From NCBI GenBank assembly GCA_016630955.3, contig CM049987.1, forward strand, positions 1,116,001 through 1,180,000: DNA of 64,000 nucleotides. Direction: 5' to 3'. Position 1 is the stretch's first letter; each line of letters starts with the position of its first letter. Positions 45,480 to 56,092 of the stretch are shown here, in pieces. The notes beneath the pieces are model-generated. The model saw only the letters and a list, made by a program, of their open reading frames with translations. It ran no database searches and was not told where the DNA came from. This stretch comes from Didymella arachidicola. Lineage: Eukaryota; Ascomycota; Dothideomycetes; Pleosporales; Didymellaceae. The translations under genes were made by a program, and so were the position numbers.

Positions 45480-47114
45480 TTATATGTCCCCAGAGTACTG
45501 TATCCCGTCTCCCTTGAAAGCACCATGGAAGCCGAATGCAACTGGCCCCGGGACCTCCGCGCGCCCCAACTCCGTCAAATCCTTCGCCCTAAGCACGAGT
45601 AGATAGCTTCTCTCCACAAACCCATCTAGCACAACCGTCAGCAGCACGCCGTCATCCTCCTCTGTGCCATCCGGATCCGCAACGAAGATCGGCTCGCCAG
45701 GTGTATGTCCTTCCTGCTCCCAGAAGATGCTGGACTGTGTCGTGTTATCAAACTTGGCAATGCCGTCCATGAAGGAACTCTTCAGGCGGTCAGAGCAGCC
45801 GTATGTATAGCGGTGGCGCTTGGTGAGGTAGCGAGGGTTGATAGTAGGGAGTTCGAGGGACACCATCTTGTCAGCCAAGAAGAGGCACTCAGCCTTTTGG
45901 GGCTTGGAGATAGTGGACTTGATTGGCACGTTGGGAAGGCGAAACTGCGCTTGCATGGGCAAAGAGGAGAGGCGTTTTTTGCCTACGTAGTCGGACTTAG
46001 GGTGCAATGAGGAGAGCAGGTTATCGTAGTAAAAGCGGTGAATCACATCGCTATTCTCGAATAGCGAGAGCTCGGTGATGATGTCTGTCTGAGAGGAATC
46101 TGTCGATGAAGGCTCTTCCCAGGCATTGACACTGTGGAATGAGAAGAATGGGGCGCTCCTGTATGTGGCTACTAAGCCGCGGCTGTTTGTACGGTCAATG
46201 ACGTACCACATTGCTCGGTCTTTGCGGTCGAACGGTGCGATGGCCTGCACTATGTTCTGATGGTACAATAGAGATGCGCCGTAGCTTGTGTAATGGGAGT
46301 TCCAGACACATAGAACCACATAGTTCTCAGTAAGGAAGGTTGAGTGGATGTAGGCTGGCGTTCCGTGGAAAGTTGCGAGAATGTCTGTCTTGCCCGTGGA
46401 AGATGATGTACGGAATATGCGGTAGGTTGATTGGCGACCGCATTCCAGATTGAAGTTGAAGATATCGCCTGTCTTGGGATCAGATTTGGCGTGGGCTGCG
46501 GACAGTGGCCCCTTTAATTCAGGGTGTAATTCGTGCTGAACCGCGATGCCCAGGGGCTTCAGCGTCTCCGGATCAATCTTCTTGACCATGTGATGGTCTG
46601 TCTTAGCATGCAGGGTCTGTATACTGTTTGTGTGGCCGTTCACCGCGGGCTTTTCTGAGCTTCCCAGCCGGTCGCCAGTAGGCATATTGATCGAGAGTGT
46701 CACGCCCACGTTCTTATTCTCGCGACCCGGAGGGACGAAGACGGCCATAACCTTCTTGAAGAAGCTTTCGCATGGATCTCGCTTGTTGGCAAATGTGAGA
46801 CCCTCCGCTTTGCCGGTCTCGCGGACATGCTCGAGGTACTCGTCTACGGTACGACGAGATCGGTAACTGACTTGGGCTGGCTGTTCGTTCTCAGGAACAT
46901 CTATCTGGAAACGATGAATGCATGCAAACCCATCAAACCAGTGGTTAGCGGCAAACTCCTTCCCGGTCTTGGATGTGGCTTTGTAGCCGAGCGGGCCTGT
47001 ACGGTACAGAACACCCGCAGCATATTGTGGAATGATGCCCTTCATTTCCAGCTTTATAGGCTCAAGCTCTTGGTAGGATGTGTCGAATCCAGTATCATTT
47101 GGCCAAGCTACCAT
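45480..47114 (-). CDS. Carotenoid cleavage oxygenase, torulene dioxygenase-like
   Basis: An intronless 544-residue protein, the usual length of fungal RPE65-superfamily oxygenases. The N-terminus (AAGVLYRTGPLGYK, HWFDGFACIHRFQI) follows the torulene dioxygenase pattern (Neurospora CAO-2, Fusarium CarT) rather than the stilbene-cleaving CAO-1 pattern. Candidate iron-binding His residues of the beta-propeller are at SAAHAKSDPKTGDIFNF, ATFHGTPAYIHSTFLTENY, FFSFHSVNAWEE and the C-terminal FGFHGAF. These enzymes cleave a carotenoid double bond with O2; torulene to beta-apo-4'-carotenal in the pathway to neurosporaxanthin is the best guess. No other carotenoid genes lie nearby, so the true substrate is open. 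Confidence 0.9.
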   Translation of the reverse strand: MVAWPNDTGFDTSYQELEPIKLEMKGIIPQYAAGVLYRTGPLGYKATSKTGKEFAANHWFDGFACIHRFQIDVPENEQPAQVSYRSRRTVDEYLEHVRETGKAEGLTFANKRDPCESFFKKVMAVFVPPGRENKNVGVTLSINMPTGDRLGSSEKPAVNGHTNSIQTLHAKTDHHMVKKIDPETLKPLGIAVQHELHPELKGPLSAAHAKSDPKTGDIFNFNLECGRQSTYRIFRTSSSTGKTDILATFHGTPAYIHSTFLTENYVVLCVWNSHYTSYGASLLYHQNIVQAIAPFDRKDRAMWYVIDRTNSRGLVATYRSAPFFSFHSVNAWEEPSSTDSSQTDIITELSLFENSDVIHRFYYDNLLSSLHPKSDYVGKKRLSSLPMQAQFRLPNVPIKSTISKPQKAECLFLADKMVSLELPTINPRYLTKRHRYTYGCSDRLKSSFMDGIAKFDNTTQSSIFWEQEGHTPGEPIFVADPDGTEEDDGVLLTVVLDGFVERSYLLVLRAKDLTELGRAEVPGPVAFGFHGAFKGDGIQYSGDI

Positions 47115-48407
47115 TGTTGGAGGTACAGCAGGCGTGGGATTTGCCGAAGCTGATCGTTAATTGCTGTAGCGATCAAGTGGCGATGTTTGGCTGGCCTTAT
47201 CTTTTTGTCTCCTGTACTGCCCGTGAGAAGAGTGTAGTGATGTTGAACGTAGGGAAGAGAACGGTGGCTCATTAAGTATAAACAGGCAGTATTGAGGAAG
47301 GTAGTTGGCCGAAGCACCTTAACCCTCGAGACGCTAGCGCAGCGGCCGCATGCCTATTTAGCGAATATCATGTTAGGCCGTGCAGGAGATCACTCCGCGT
47401 TTTGTTAGGCAAAGATATGTGCAACTCCAGATTGTTTCCAGGACGGGAACCGGCATGTTGTAGTGCGCGTGTAGTCGCTTGCCCTTGTCGACAATCCAGC
47501 GAGCGAAGTAGCACGATATCTTCAGTATTTGGTCTATTCGTAAACGCTGATTTACCAAGCAACGAGTCGCAACGCTTGCAGCTATGAGCAGAATCGATGA
47601 CGGGGACTCGCAGCTCGTGCCTTGCGAATGCTGTATCATCCCGTCCGCTCGCTTACGGCCGTAAGCAACGTCGCCTGTTGCATGTGCATGTTTACAATGG
47701 CCGCAGAGTATTCACGAACTCCACCATACCTGTATACCAAGATCAATCCATCTTAAATGATTCTCGAACAGCGACTGAGTTCCAGAATCGACGCTGGCTC
47801 ATGTTGCCGACCAGCTGGGTTCGAGTAGACGAAGTACTTGACCTCATTGGGCAGATATTAGCGAGCATATTTCGACCAAACTTTGGCGATTCAGTTGCTT
47901 TGTGCAAAGGTATTTCGCTTGACAGTATTCTCTTTGTGTAATGCGGCACAATGCAGTGAGGCCTCTGGCTTGCTCTGTGTATTCCCACGCGCTCAGCGAA
48001 GCGAGGGAGCGGAGCTTTGAGCCCCTGCAAGCAAAGCAAGCAACTGCACAGGCGAACTCGACTTGGATTCGAAAACAACAGGCATGACGTCCTGTCGAAC
48101 GGATACTTGCGAAGCAGAAAGGTGGTCGACGTGGTGAGAACGATATGATCTGAGAGACATGGAGTGACTGACACCCCATATTACACTAGTAAGTGAATGG
48201 TTAGCTCAGCCCTACAGAGCTGCATCATCAGTGATCAATAATTCGATATTCTACCCACAAACCAACAACCACGGCAGCACGAACCAGGTCTGCAAACTCT
48301 GTTTACAACCTGAGCCCCTGCGGCCCATATCCATTTCTGACCTTTTGAAACCGTTCCAAGACCTGCGAACAGCCAATCCCAAAGGGCAATAGAGCCCCGC
48401 TGCGACA
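47115..48407. other. Intergenic stretch, no gene seen
   Basis: 1.3 kb with only short frames on both strands. The left end should hold the carotenoid oxygenase promoter; the right end holds the promoter of the following gene. Confidence 0.45.
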
Positions 48408-49457
48408 ATGGGAGCTATCCTCTCCCTCCCATTCACACTCCTCAATCTCCTCTTACCATTCACGAGACCGGGTACACCAATCGTTGAAGACGTGATTCAC
48501 ACGATTATACTTTGCGGCACGCTCTACTTCGCACCACAAATAGCAGAATGGTACAACACACGGCAACTGGGCAGTACAACGAATGGCGAAGGGCAAAGGC
48601 AGGATGAGTGGCAGAACATAGCTCAAGACAATGAGCAAGGCACACAAGATGCGCAGCGCAACGACACACGGCAGGCACCCCAAGCAACACAGGTCCACCA
48701 CCAGCCCGCCTTCCAACCTCAAATCGAAGATGAGCTCGAGCCCCAAGCACCCCAACCCGGCCCCGCTGAACCACCGCAACGCCTCGCACCACACGCCGAA
48801 CAGCTCCTCCCCGACGAGCCCGAAGCAGGCCCAGCCAACGCCGCCGCAAACGAGCACCCGCGCGCCACCCCCGCAAACCGCGCCATCGGCGCCAAAAAAG
48901 CCAAGTCCCTCGCCCGCAAAGACCAACGACGTGCCTACCACGAGTTCCACAGGCAGGAAGCCGAGTTGCGCCGGCTGCAAGAAGCCGAAGGGCGGGACGA
49001 ACGCGAGGCCGCGCTGGCCGCTGAGAAGGCGCGGCGCGCGGCGGCGGAGGCGGGGATACGGGAGCAGGAGCGGAAAGAGCGGGAGGAGGCCAAGGCGGCG
49101 AGGGACAGGGAACAGCGCGAGGAGCAGGAGAGGAGGGAGCGGTGCGTACGAGTCGTCAGACAGCAGTTGGAGGAGCGGGGTGCGGTGGATCTTGCAGAGG
49201 CGGCGTACGAGGAGGGCAAGGATCAGCTTTGGGTGGAGAGATTGGTCAGGGCGAGTGGGTTGCTTGCGCAGGCTGAGAGGCAGGGTGGGAAGATAGTGAT
49301 GACAAGTCGAGGGTGGTTGGTCAAAGTGGACAGTGAGATTATGGAGATGGCGTATAAGGAGGCTGAGGAAGCTGGGGATAGAGGGGAGGGCAAGGTTTCG
49401 TTTGAAGATTTCGGACAGATGCTAGAGAGGGCTGTGAGGGCGAGAGGCGGGTTCTAA
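48408..49457 (+). CDS. Unknown protein: N-terminal membrane segment plus charged coiled coil
   Basis: An intronless 349-residue protein that I cannot assign to a named family. Residues 1-45 contain two hydrophobic stretches (LSLPFTLLNLLLPF and VIHTIILCGTLYFA) that could form a membrane anchor or hairpin. Residues 50-160 are Gln/Pro/Ala-rich and disordered. Residues 165-250 are a long Glu/Arg/Ala coiled coil. A compact C-terminal region follows (QQLEERGAVDLAEAAYEEGK, KIVMTSRGWLVKVD, VSFEDFGQMLERAV). High GC content gives long antisense frames, which I regard as shadows. Likely a peripheral or membrane-tethered scaffold; this is inference. Confidence 0.75.
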   Translation: MGAILSLPFTLLNLLLPFTRPGTPIVEDVIHTIILCGTLYFAPQIAEWYNTRQLGSTTNGEGQRQDEWQNIAQDNEQGTQDAQRNDTRQAPQATQVHHQPAFQPQIEDELEPQAPQPGPAEPPQRLAPHAEQLLPDEPEAGPANAAANEHPRATPANRAIGAKKAKSLARKDQRRAYHEFHRQEAELRRLQEAEGRDEREAALAAEKARRAAAEAGIREQERKEREEAKAARDREQREEQERRERCVRVVRQQLEERGAVDLAEAAYEEGKDQLWVERLVRASGLLAQAERQGGKIVMTSRGWLVKVDSEIMEMAYKEAEEAGDRGEGKVSFEDFGQMLERAVRARGGF

Positions 49458-49895
49458 GTGGATGATACGTGTACATGTACTCTCATGGGATACGAGGCAA
49501 CGATAAAAAAGACGTGCATAAAGATCATAGCGAGCGCTTGGAACGAATGCCATCCGTATTAGCAGGAAATGATAATCGTGAAAAAAATTAGTTGTACATG
49601 TCTGGATTCGTCATCTCGTTACATGTCATCTACATGATCTGGTACTGTTGGCCAGTTCGTACGGCGTGGCGACCTCGTCCTGTCCTGCTCCAAGCACATC
49701 CCTCACATGCAGCATAACATCCAAAAAAAAGCCTCGATGAAGTGGTATCGAATTGTCCATTTTGATCATGCAACCATGAAGGTGTGTATTCGCCTAGAGA
49801 ACCGTTGACAATGCATCAGATCCCCCGAACCATAGAACCATGCCAGGATAAAAAACTCCTCCCAGACACCATACATCCACCAGCACCAAAACCGT
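49458..49895. other. Convergent intergenic stretch
   Basis: 438 bp holding the 3' ends of two convergent genes. No gene or hairpin terminator was recognised. Confidence 0.45.
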
Positions 49896-50798
49896 TTATC
49901 GGTTGGACTTGGCAACACGCTCGAGCTCGTCCTTCTTCTTGATGGCGTAAGAGTTGGAAGATCCCTTGGCAGCGTTGATCAGCTCCTCAGCAAGGCACTC
50001 GGCAATGGTCTTGACATTGCGGAAAGCGGCCTCACGGGCACCGATGGTCAGGAGGGCGATGGCCTGGTTGACACGGCGGAGGGGCGAGACATCGACGGCC
50101 TGGCGACGGACGGTACCGGCAGAACCGATACGGGTGGAGTCTTCGCGGGGACCGCAGTTGACGATGGCGTCGACGGCGATCTGGATGGGGTTCTGGTCGG
50201 TCATGATGTGGATCTGGTCGTGTTAGCCCTTCCTGCCCTCGGTAGCGATGTGTTCCGTTGACATACGATCTCGAAGGCGTGGGCAACGATGCGGACAGCC
50301 ATGAGCTTCTTTCCGTTGTTGCGGCCGTTCATCATGAGCGAGTTGGTGAGACGCTCAATGATGGGGCACTGAGCCTTCCTGAACCTCTTGACGGCATAGC
50401 GGCCGGCAGAGTGCGATGTGTAGACAGGCGAGCGGATCTGGATGTAGTCGCTGGAGCATCAGTTAGCCGATGGACTTCGCAGCAAAGCTATCTCCCCTTC
50501 CCCGGATGCCAAAGTATACAGTGCCACAGACTGGTTCTAGTATTCGAGTGCGCGCGGACAGATGGGGGATGCGGTTCAGGAAACGTACGTGAGCGAGATG
50601 TCGCGGACCTCGACCTCCTCGTAGGACCACTGCGCGTTGTCAGCCTGCGTTCTGCATTCCGTCCCAGGCGCAATGCGCGCCCGCGGTACGTGTGCAAACC
50701 TTGTTGAACAGCTTGATGCTGCCAATCTCCTCGGTGACCTCCTTGGGCAGGACGGGGTAGCCCTGGCTCTCGACCTCGATTTCGCCGTTGTCAGACAT
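49896..50798 (-). CDS. rps5: 40S ribosomal protein S5 (uS7)
   Basis: Four exons (50798-50700, 50629-50589, 50450-50267, 50213-49896; introns of 70, 138 and 53 bp) give 213 residues, the family's normal length. Diagnostic segments: KLFNKWSYEEVEVRDISL, HSAGRYAVKRFRKAQCPIIE, RLTNSLMMNGRNNGKKLMAV, RIVAHAFEIIHIMTDQNPIQ and the C-terminal GSSNSYAIKKKDELERVAKS. uS7 sits in the head of the small ribosomal subunit near the E site and contacts mRNA and tRNA. Three introns in a short gene, two near the start, are usual for fungal ribosomal protein genes. Confidence 0.97.
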
Positions 50799-51273
50799 AA
50801 TTGCGGTTGCTGATGTGGGAGGGCTGGTGGTTAGTCGGTCGAGTCGAAGCGAAGCACTGGAATCGTCAAACGACTTTGGAGCTGCGATTTCGAGATTGTG
50901 CGAGCACTAGCGCCGTCTATGTGCTGACCAATGGCGTTTGGGGAAGGTGTGGACCGCTAAGCGAGGAAAGCGTAGCCCAGGCCTCCACACAATATCGACA
51001 TGGTCAGCACCAGGAACATCAAGGCTGCATGCGTGACCTCGAAGCCATAAAGCATTTCAGAAACCATTACAGTAAATTTCGAAACCCATGCTATGCAAAT
51101 TCTGCCCAACCGTGGTATCTACCCCGCTGAGCCTATCCAACCCAATCAAGCTATCCAACGCCATGCCTGAGACCGCCGAGGCAGAGCAGCAAACCAGAAC
51201 GCCATGCAATGCCGCTCAGCAAGTCGTAAAGCTAATCAAAAGTAAACATCCTCAATGTGAAATTATCCACGCA
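50799..51273. other. rps5 upstream region
   Basis: 475 bp between rps5 and the stop of the coiled-coil gene, both on the minus strand; it should carry the rps5 promoter. No gene seen. Confidence 0.45.
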
Positions 51274-53344
51274 TCAGAATCTGCCTCTGCCTCGACTTTG
51301 GCTCCGGCCAACCCTAGAGACCGGTGCGCTGATGTCGCGCCTCTCCTTCGTGCCCTCCAACATCTGCTTCATTGGTGTGCCCGTACCCTCAGCCATGCTA
51401 CGTGCCCTACCACGTCGCTCTCGGATGGCTTGAAGAGCCGCCTCGCGGTCGAAAGGAACATTGTTCAATTGCAGCTCGCCCAGGACAGGTGTGCGGCCAT
51501 CGGCAGCTCCGTGGCCAATCGTAAAAGGGCTCATTAGCTGCTTGCCAGGTCGTGGAGCCGGTGTTGCTGGTGAAAAGGCAATGGGAATGGTGGTAGTTGT
51601 GGTCTTGGTAACGTAGGGCGTGCCTGGCCCAGGGGCCACTGGTGTGGGAGGCTCCATGTCCTCGTCGCTGTCGTCTTCGTGGATGGCAATATCTGCAGAC
51701 CTGCTCCGCTCTACAATCTCACGGTGTGCTGGCTCAGGCTCGTACTCAAATGCTACGTCAAGCCCAGCGACCTGGCTACGCGCATCTGAGTTGCGTGTGG
51801 TAGAGTGGGTCGACTCTAGACCAGACTGACGAGAAAGCGAGCGCTTTGGTAGGGCCTTCAGCGGTGAAGGAATCTTCTTAAATGTACCTGTCGTGGGCGA
51901 GAAGACTGTAGTTTTCTCTGCATTATCCTCTTGCGGGAGAACTACGACTGTATGCTCAGATTTCTGCTCCTCTGCCGGTGGTGTGCATGGTCGCTTCGCA
52001 TCAGACTCGCTCATCTCGATGTCCATGACGTCCCCGTTGTCGCTGGCTGGAGGGGTCAGAGCAGGAACAGAAGCCTTGATGGCCTCCATCTGTGCTGCAT
52101 AACTGTTGTCGTGAGTGAAGGTCTTACTTTTGTTCTCAGCAATGCGGCAAGAGCAGCACTGGAACTGGCACTCCATCTTCATGAATTCGACTTGGTCTTC
52201 TGCGCGTGAGCGATACCGCCTCTCGGCTGCAAGCTCTTGTTGTAAGAAGCGCAGATCTACTGCGGATTTTCTTGGTGACTGGTTCTCCTTGTCTTCGTCG
52301 TCACGCTCTATGTTGCGAGGCTTTCGCGGGGAGCGTGTTGGCGATCTGAGCTCGTCGTCCTTGTCGTTGGTGCCCGCAGGTAGTAAAAGTTGCCCTTCAA
52401 GCGCAAATTTGTGGACTTCTTCCTCCTTGTAGCTTGCTTTCAGTGTATCGCGCTCGCTTTCGACCAGCTTTAAGCGATCCTTCAGCGTCTGGATCTCCTC
52501 CTCGAGACGGGCTGTGACGCCCTCCAGCTCGACCTCTACGCTATACAGCTGTCCCTGGTACTTGGCTGCCTCTTCAGTCTTGAACTTGATGTCAGATTCG
52601 GCTCGCTTGATGTTGCGCTCCAGCCCCTGGATCTTAGCCTGGAGCATGGGAACCTGACCCGATTTTCTCAGCAGCTCCTTGTCCTTCTCCATATATCGTT
52701 TCTTGTATTCGCGATTCTTCGCCTCGAGGTGCTTGTTGTTGTAGTCAAGTTCACTCTGCCCATCATTAGTAATAGGTACTCGTCCCCTTCTCTAGATTGG
52801 GACGTACCAGCTTAGCATTCGATACCTTCCATGCCTCTTCACGCTCCTTGAAGACCTTTTCCCACTTGGCTACGTTTGCCTTGTGTGCTTTACGCTCCTT
52901 CTCGAATGCATCTCTTGAGACTGCAGTTTCGAGGTCATCCTTTGCTGTTTTCAGCTCGTTCTTCAGCTCCTCGATGCGCAGCTCCTTTCGGCTTGCCGAC
53001 ATCTTGTACTCGTTCTCGATCTTCTCGAACTTGGCTTTTTCCTTTGCTAACAGAGCCATGTACCTGTCGCGCGCTTCTCTGGGATCCTTAACCTCGAGAG
53101 TCTCGAACATGGTGGCCAGCCCCGCCACGGATCCTTCGGAGTCGGTTCGTCGGTGCGATGATCGTAGTGGTGAGCCTTCGCGTAGCGGCGATCCTGATCG
53201 CGAGCCTCTCCGTGTAGCTGAAGGCGATAGTACCACTGAATCGCCTAAAGATGTCTTTGTGCGCTCTGGAGAGCTCGGAAAGACTGGCATGCTGGGAGAC
53301 ATGGCCAGCTTTGTCGGCGATGGTGGGAGAGAGGGTGGATCCAT
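51274..53344 (-). CDS. Long coiled-coil protein of unknown function
   Basis: Two exons (53344-52808, 52755-51274; intron of 52 bp) give 672 residues. The N-terminal 80 residues are Ser/Pro-rich and contain SP sites that could be kinase targets (SPSMPVFPSSPERTK, RSGSPLREGSPLR). Residues about 80-370 form an almost continuous coiled coil. After a Ser-Pro segment (RSPTRSPRKPRN) and a Cys pair (FQCCSC) comes a disordered C-terminal half with more SP/TP sites and a basic end (VGRSQSRGRGRF). The layout suits a cytoskeleton, spindle-pole or septation scaffold controlled by proline-directed kinases, but I cannot name a homologue. The 237-codon frame on the opposite strand (52797-53510) is a shadow of the helical region. 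Confidence 0.85.
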
Positions 53345-54051
53345 CTTCTGGATGGGGGATTCGTTGAGGCGCGCCAGTATGACGGTAGTTAATGTTGGTA
53401 AATTTATTCAAGAAGTGCGCGCAATCGCTGTATGCAAAATAGCCAGGCAGCTGCAGTGTTACCGATGTATTCGCGAAGTTCTCCAGGGTAGCAGCAATCA
53501 ACAAAGTTAAGCGAGACCATCCCTGCCCCTAGCAACGAGCACAGGGCAGCAACCACGAACGATCTCAGGGTCACGACTCACGACGTCATCCATCACGTCT
53601 TCATAATTGCTCAATCACAGTCTATAGGAGTAGCTCAACAATTGTCGTTCAGTCGCAATAAATATCACGTGATGGTGGCCGTGTTGGGTGCCTCTGCATA
53701 TGCGCGCGTCCATGCTCCGCGATGTTGATGTGTCTGATTGCTCCACACGACTGCGGCCGGAGTTGTGGGTAGTCGTACTTCACGTTGTGACCATGGTGGG
53801 ATGAGTGATCTGGGCTCGTAGCCCAAAGTTTTCTGAACCGTCTTTTCCCATCCATTGTCACACCCTGGATGCTCAGTAATTACAAGCCGGTGTTTTCTGA
53901 AGCACAGCTCACCTTGCCTTCACCTTGAATCATTCACTTACTCATGTGCTTTATCTTACGCCTACGTACAAACTTTTCTCGCTTCTTCTCGCGTCATTCT
54001 CCCTGCAACTCTTCCCTTCCAACTGATTCTTCGCCTACACATATATCGATC
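53345..54051. promoter_or_regulatory. Divergent intergenic region
   Basis: 707 bp between two divergent genes; both promoters must lie here. A CACGTGATGG near 53667 contains an E-box-like CACGTG, a common site for bHLH or Cbf1-type factors; whether it is used is unknown. Confidence 0.4.
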
Positions 54052-55476
54052 ATGCCCTGGCACCCGTGCCTCCATTGCGGGGAGGAGACATCAAACCACT
54101 GCAAATATTGCGAACGCTTTTATTGTGATATCGACTGCAGGCGCAAGGACGAGGTTGAGCACATCAAGACCCACATGGACATCGAACGCACCATGCCACA
54201 GAACATCGAACGCGCCAGGAAGGCGGGCAGGATCGCGCAGTTGCTATTCTACGCCTTTCTGGAGAACACCTGGGGCTACGACATGCGGACATTGTGCATC
54301 AAACGCGATCAGGATCTTGAGCTCGTCGCAGTCAGGGTCACTGATGGCGCTGGAGTACTGGGCCCTCCTGGAGGCCGCACCGATTGCAATATTCATGCAG
54401 GCGGATGGCTCACCAAATTTCCCATCGAATCTTTCTGTAAATTCGATGATGATGCAAAGCACGCGCTTCTGACTGACCGCAGCTCTATCTGGGCTTTTGT
54501 AGTCATGCATGCTGCCGTCGAAGCTCTCTTCCAAGGTATGCTGTGAACAACTGTCTACCTCCGGACCTATGCTAAGTCCAGCTCAGATCTAGTCAACGAT
54601 GTTCAGTCCGATATTAAAGAAGTTGTACACTATCCAACTACGGAAGCCTCTCGCATCGTACACGCACAAGGCGTTTTTGGCTCTGACTCGAAACGCCACG
54701 ACCGACTGTACCCAGACCAAGATGAGCGTGGTGACACAAAGGGTGTGTACGAGATTATGCTCAAGTGCGGGTCCAAGATCGTGCTGGATCTTGCAGCCGC
54801 ACAGTGGGACCTTCAAGACTGCAGCGGACCTCAGGCGCCTATCACCTGGTGGGCAGAATACTGGTCGCGCTGGGGCGCTACTGTCAAATACCGCATCCCA
54901 TTCCGCAGCCACGCGCTCAAGCACGCCACCAAGATGAATAACTACCGTGTGATCACCTCGCAGACTCTGATAATGGAAATCACCATCTATTTCAACGTCT
55001 TCATGTCAAGTGCATGCAAAGCTGAGCTTGGTTTCCATCCACGCGAGCTGCTTGATATGGACAAGGAGACTTACCGCAACACGAAGTCGCGCTTCCTTGC
55101 AAAGGCTACCACATATCTTCAAAAGCGCGCCAATGAGCTCGACAACGGTGACTACCGCGACATCCTCGACGGTTTTGATCTGCATCACCCTGCAGTCATC
55201 GCACAAGGACCGAAGCTCCGCCACGGCTCCAACGGTTCGCTTCCTCTTGACATTGACATTTCCAGATTTGACTGGAAGATCCTCAGCCGGCACATTCAAC
55301 AGCCAAATTCGGCAGTTGCTCTGAAAGAGAAGAAGCTCGCCGCGGCGCTCAAGAAAAAGCGCAGCATGTACAAGGAGCCTGGTTCGTGGCAGCTGGTGTT
55401 CCTGGATGATACGCTTCCCGGTCCCAAGATCCCTTCAGAGAATGTTAGCGAGAATCTGGGATGGAGACTGAGTTGA
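54052..55476 (+). CDS. MYND-like zinc-finger protein of unknown function
   Basis: Two exons (54052-54535, 54587-55476; intron of 51 bp) give 457 residues. The first 45 residues form a MYND-type zinc knuckle: CLHCGEE, HCKYCERFYCDIDC, then HIKTH. The rest is an uncharacterised domain with conserved-looking aromatic and basic patches (SSIWAFVVMHAAVEALFQ, LDLAAAQWDLQDCSG, TWWAEYWSRWGATVKYR) and a Lys-rich segment near 415-430. MYND fingers usually mediate protein contacts. It is not a SMYD methyltransferase, as no SET motifs are visible. A family-specific function cannot be given. Confidence 0.82.
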
Positions 55477-56092
55477 GTTGGGTAGTGCCTTGCAGCTCTT
55501 CCGTGAGGTCCATATACTCTACTACTGGACAACCGGTAACAATCAGTTCTTACGACAAACATAGCGTTTTCAATTGAGAAATGCCCCCAAATAATGGTTC
55601 GAAAGCCTACATCGATTCTACTATTCATCTTGGATTGTAAGTTTCATGAGAGCTCACTGGACACGAATTCTTCAAAATACGAAGCCCCTTTCGGAACACC
55701 GCGTTCCCTCATCATGTGTGGTATATATATATATACCCACTTATTGCTACTACATGTGCCCATTACGACCAGATCCAGCTTTGAAGTTGCTGTGAAAAGC
55801 ACAGCATCGGCTACCGGATTATATAGCCGCCTGCTGTGTGGCCGCACAAAGAGTCATTCCCATATATCACATAGTGCAGCCGAACATTGTAACTCAGAGC
55901 TGAAAGTGCTTGCTACGCTTCTTGTAGCCACAGTGCCATGGACTCTCTGCTTGGAACGCCTCCTTCAAAAACTCGCTCAGAAGATTGAACATCTCATTTA
56001 CAAACATCAGCAGCTACAGCCACAATTGCAGGTCAGTGCAACCACAGAAAAGAGATCAGCTAGCTGGTAAGATTCTTCCCCAACAACTCAGC
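55477..56092. other. Intergenic stretch before the two-TAG gene
   Basis: No independent gene is supported. A frame from 55594 is open but has no recognisable motif. A possible 5'-UTR intron ends just before ATG 56093. Confidence 0.4.

Noticed and set aside
48631..49296. Long frames in and opposite the 48.4-kb gene
   Set aside because: High GC and biased codons leave all frames open; only the frame starting at 48408 has a sensible domain layout.
52797..53510. 237-codon plus-strand frame
   Set aside because: It is antisense to the Lys/Glu/Arg-rich coiled coil, giving a Ser/Phe-rich shadow.
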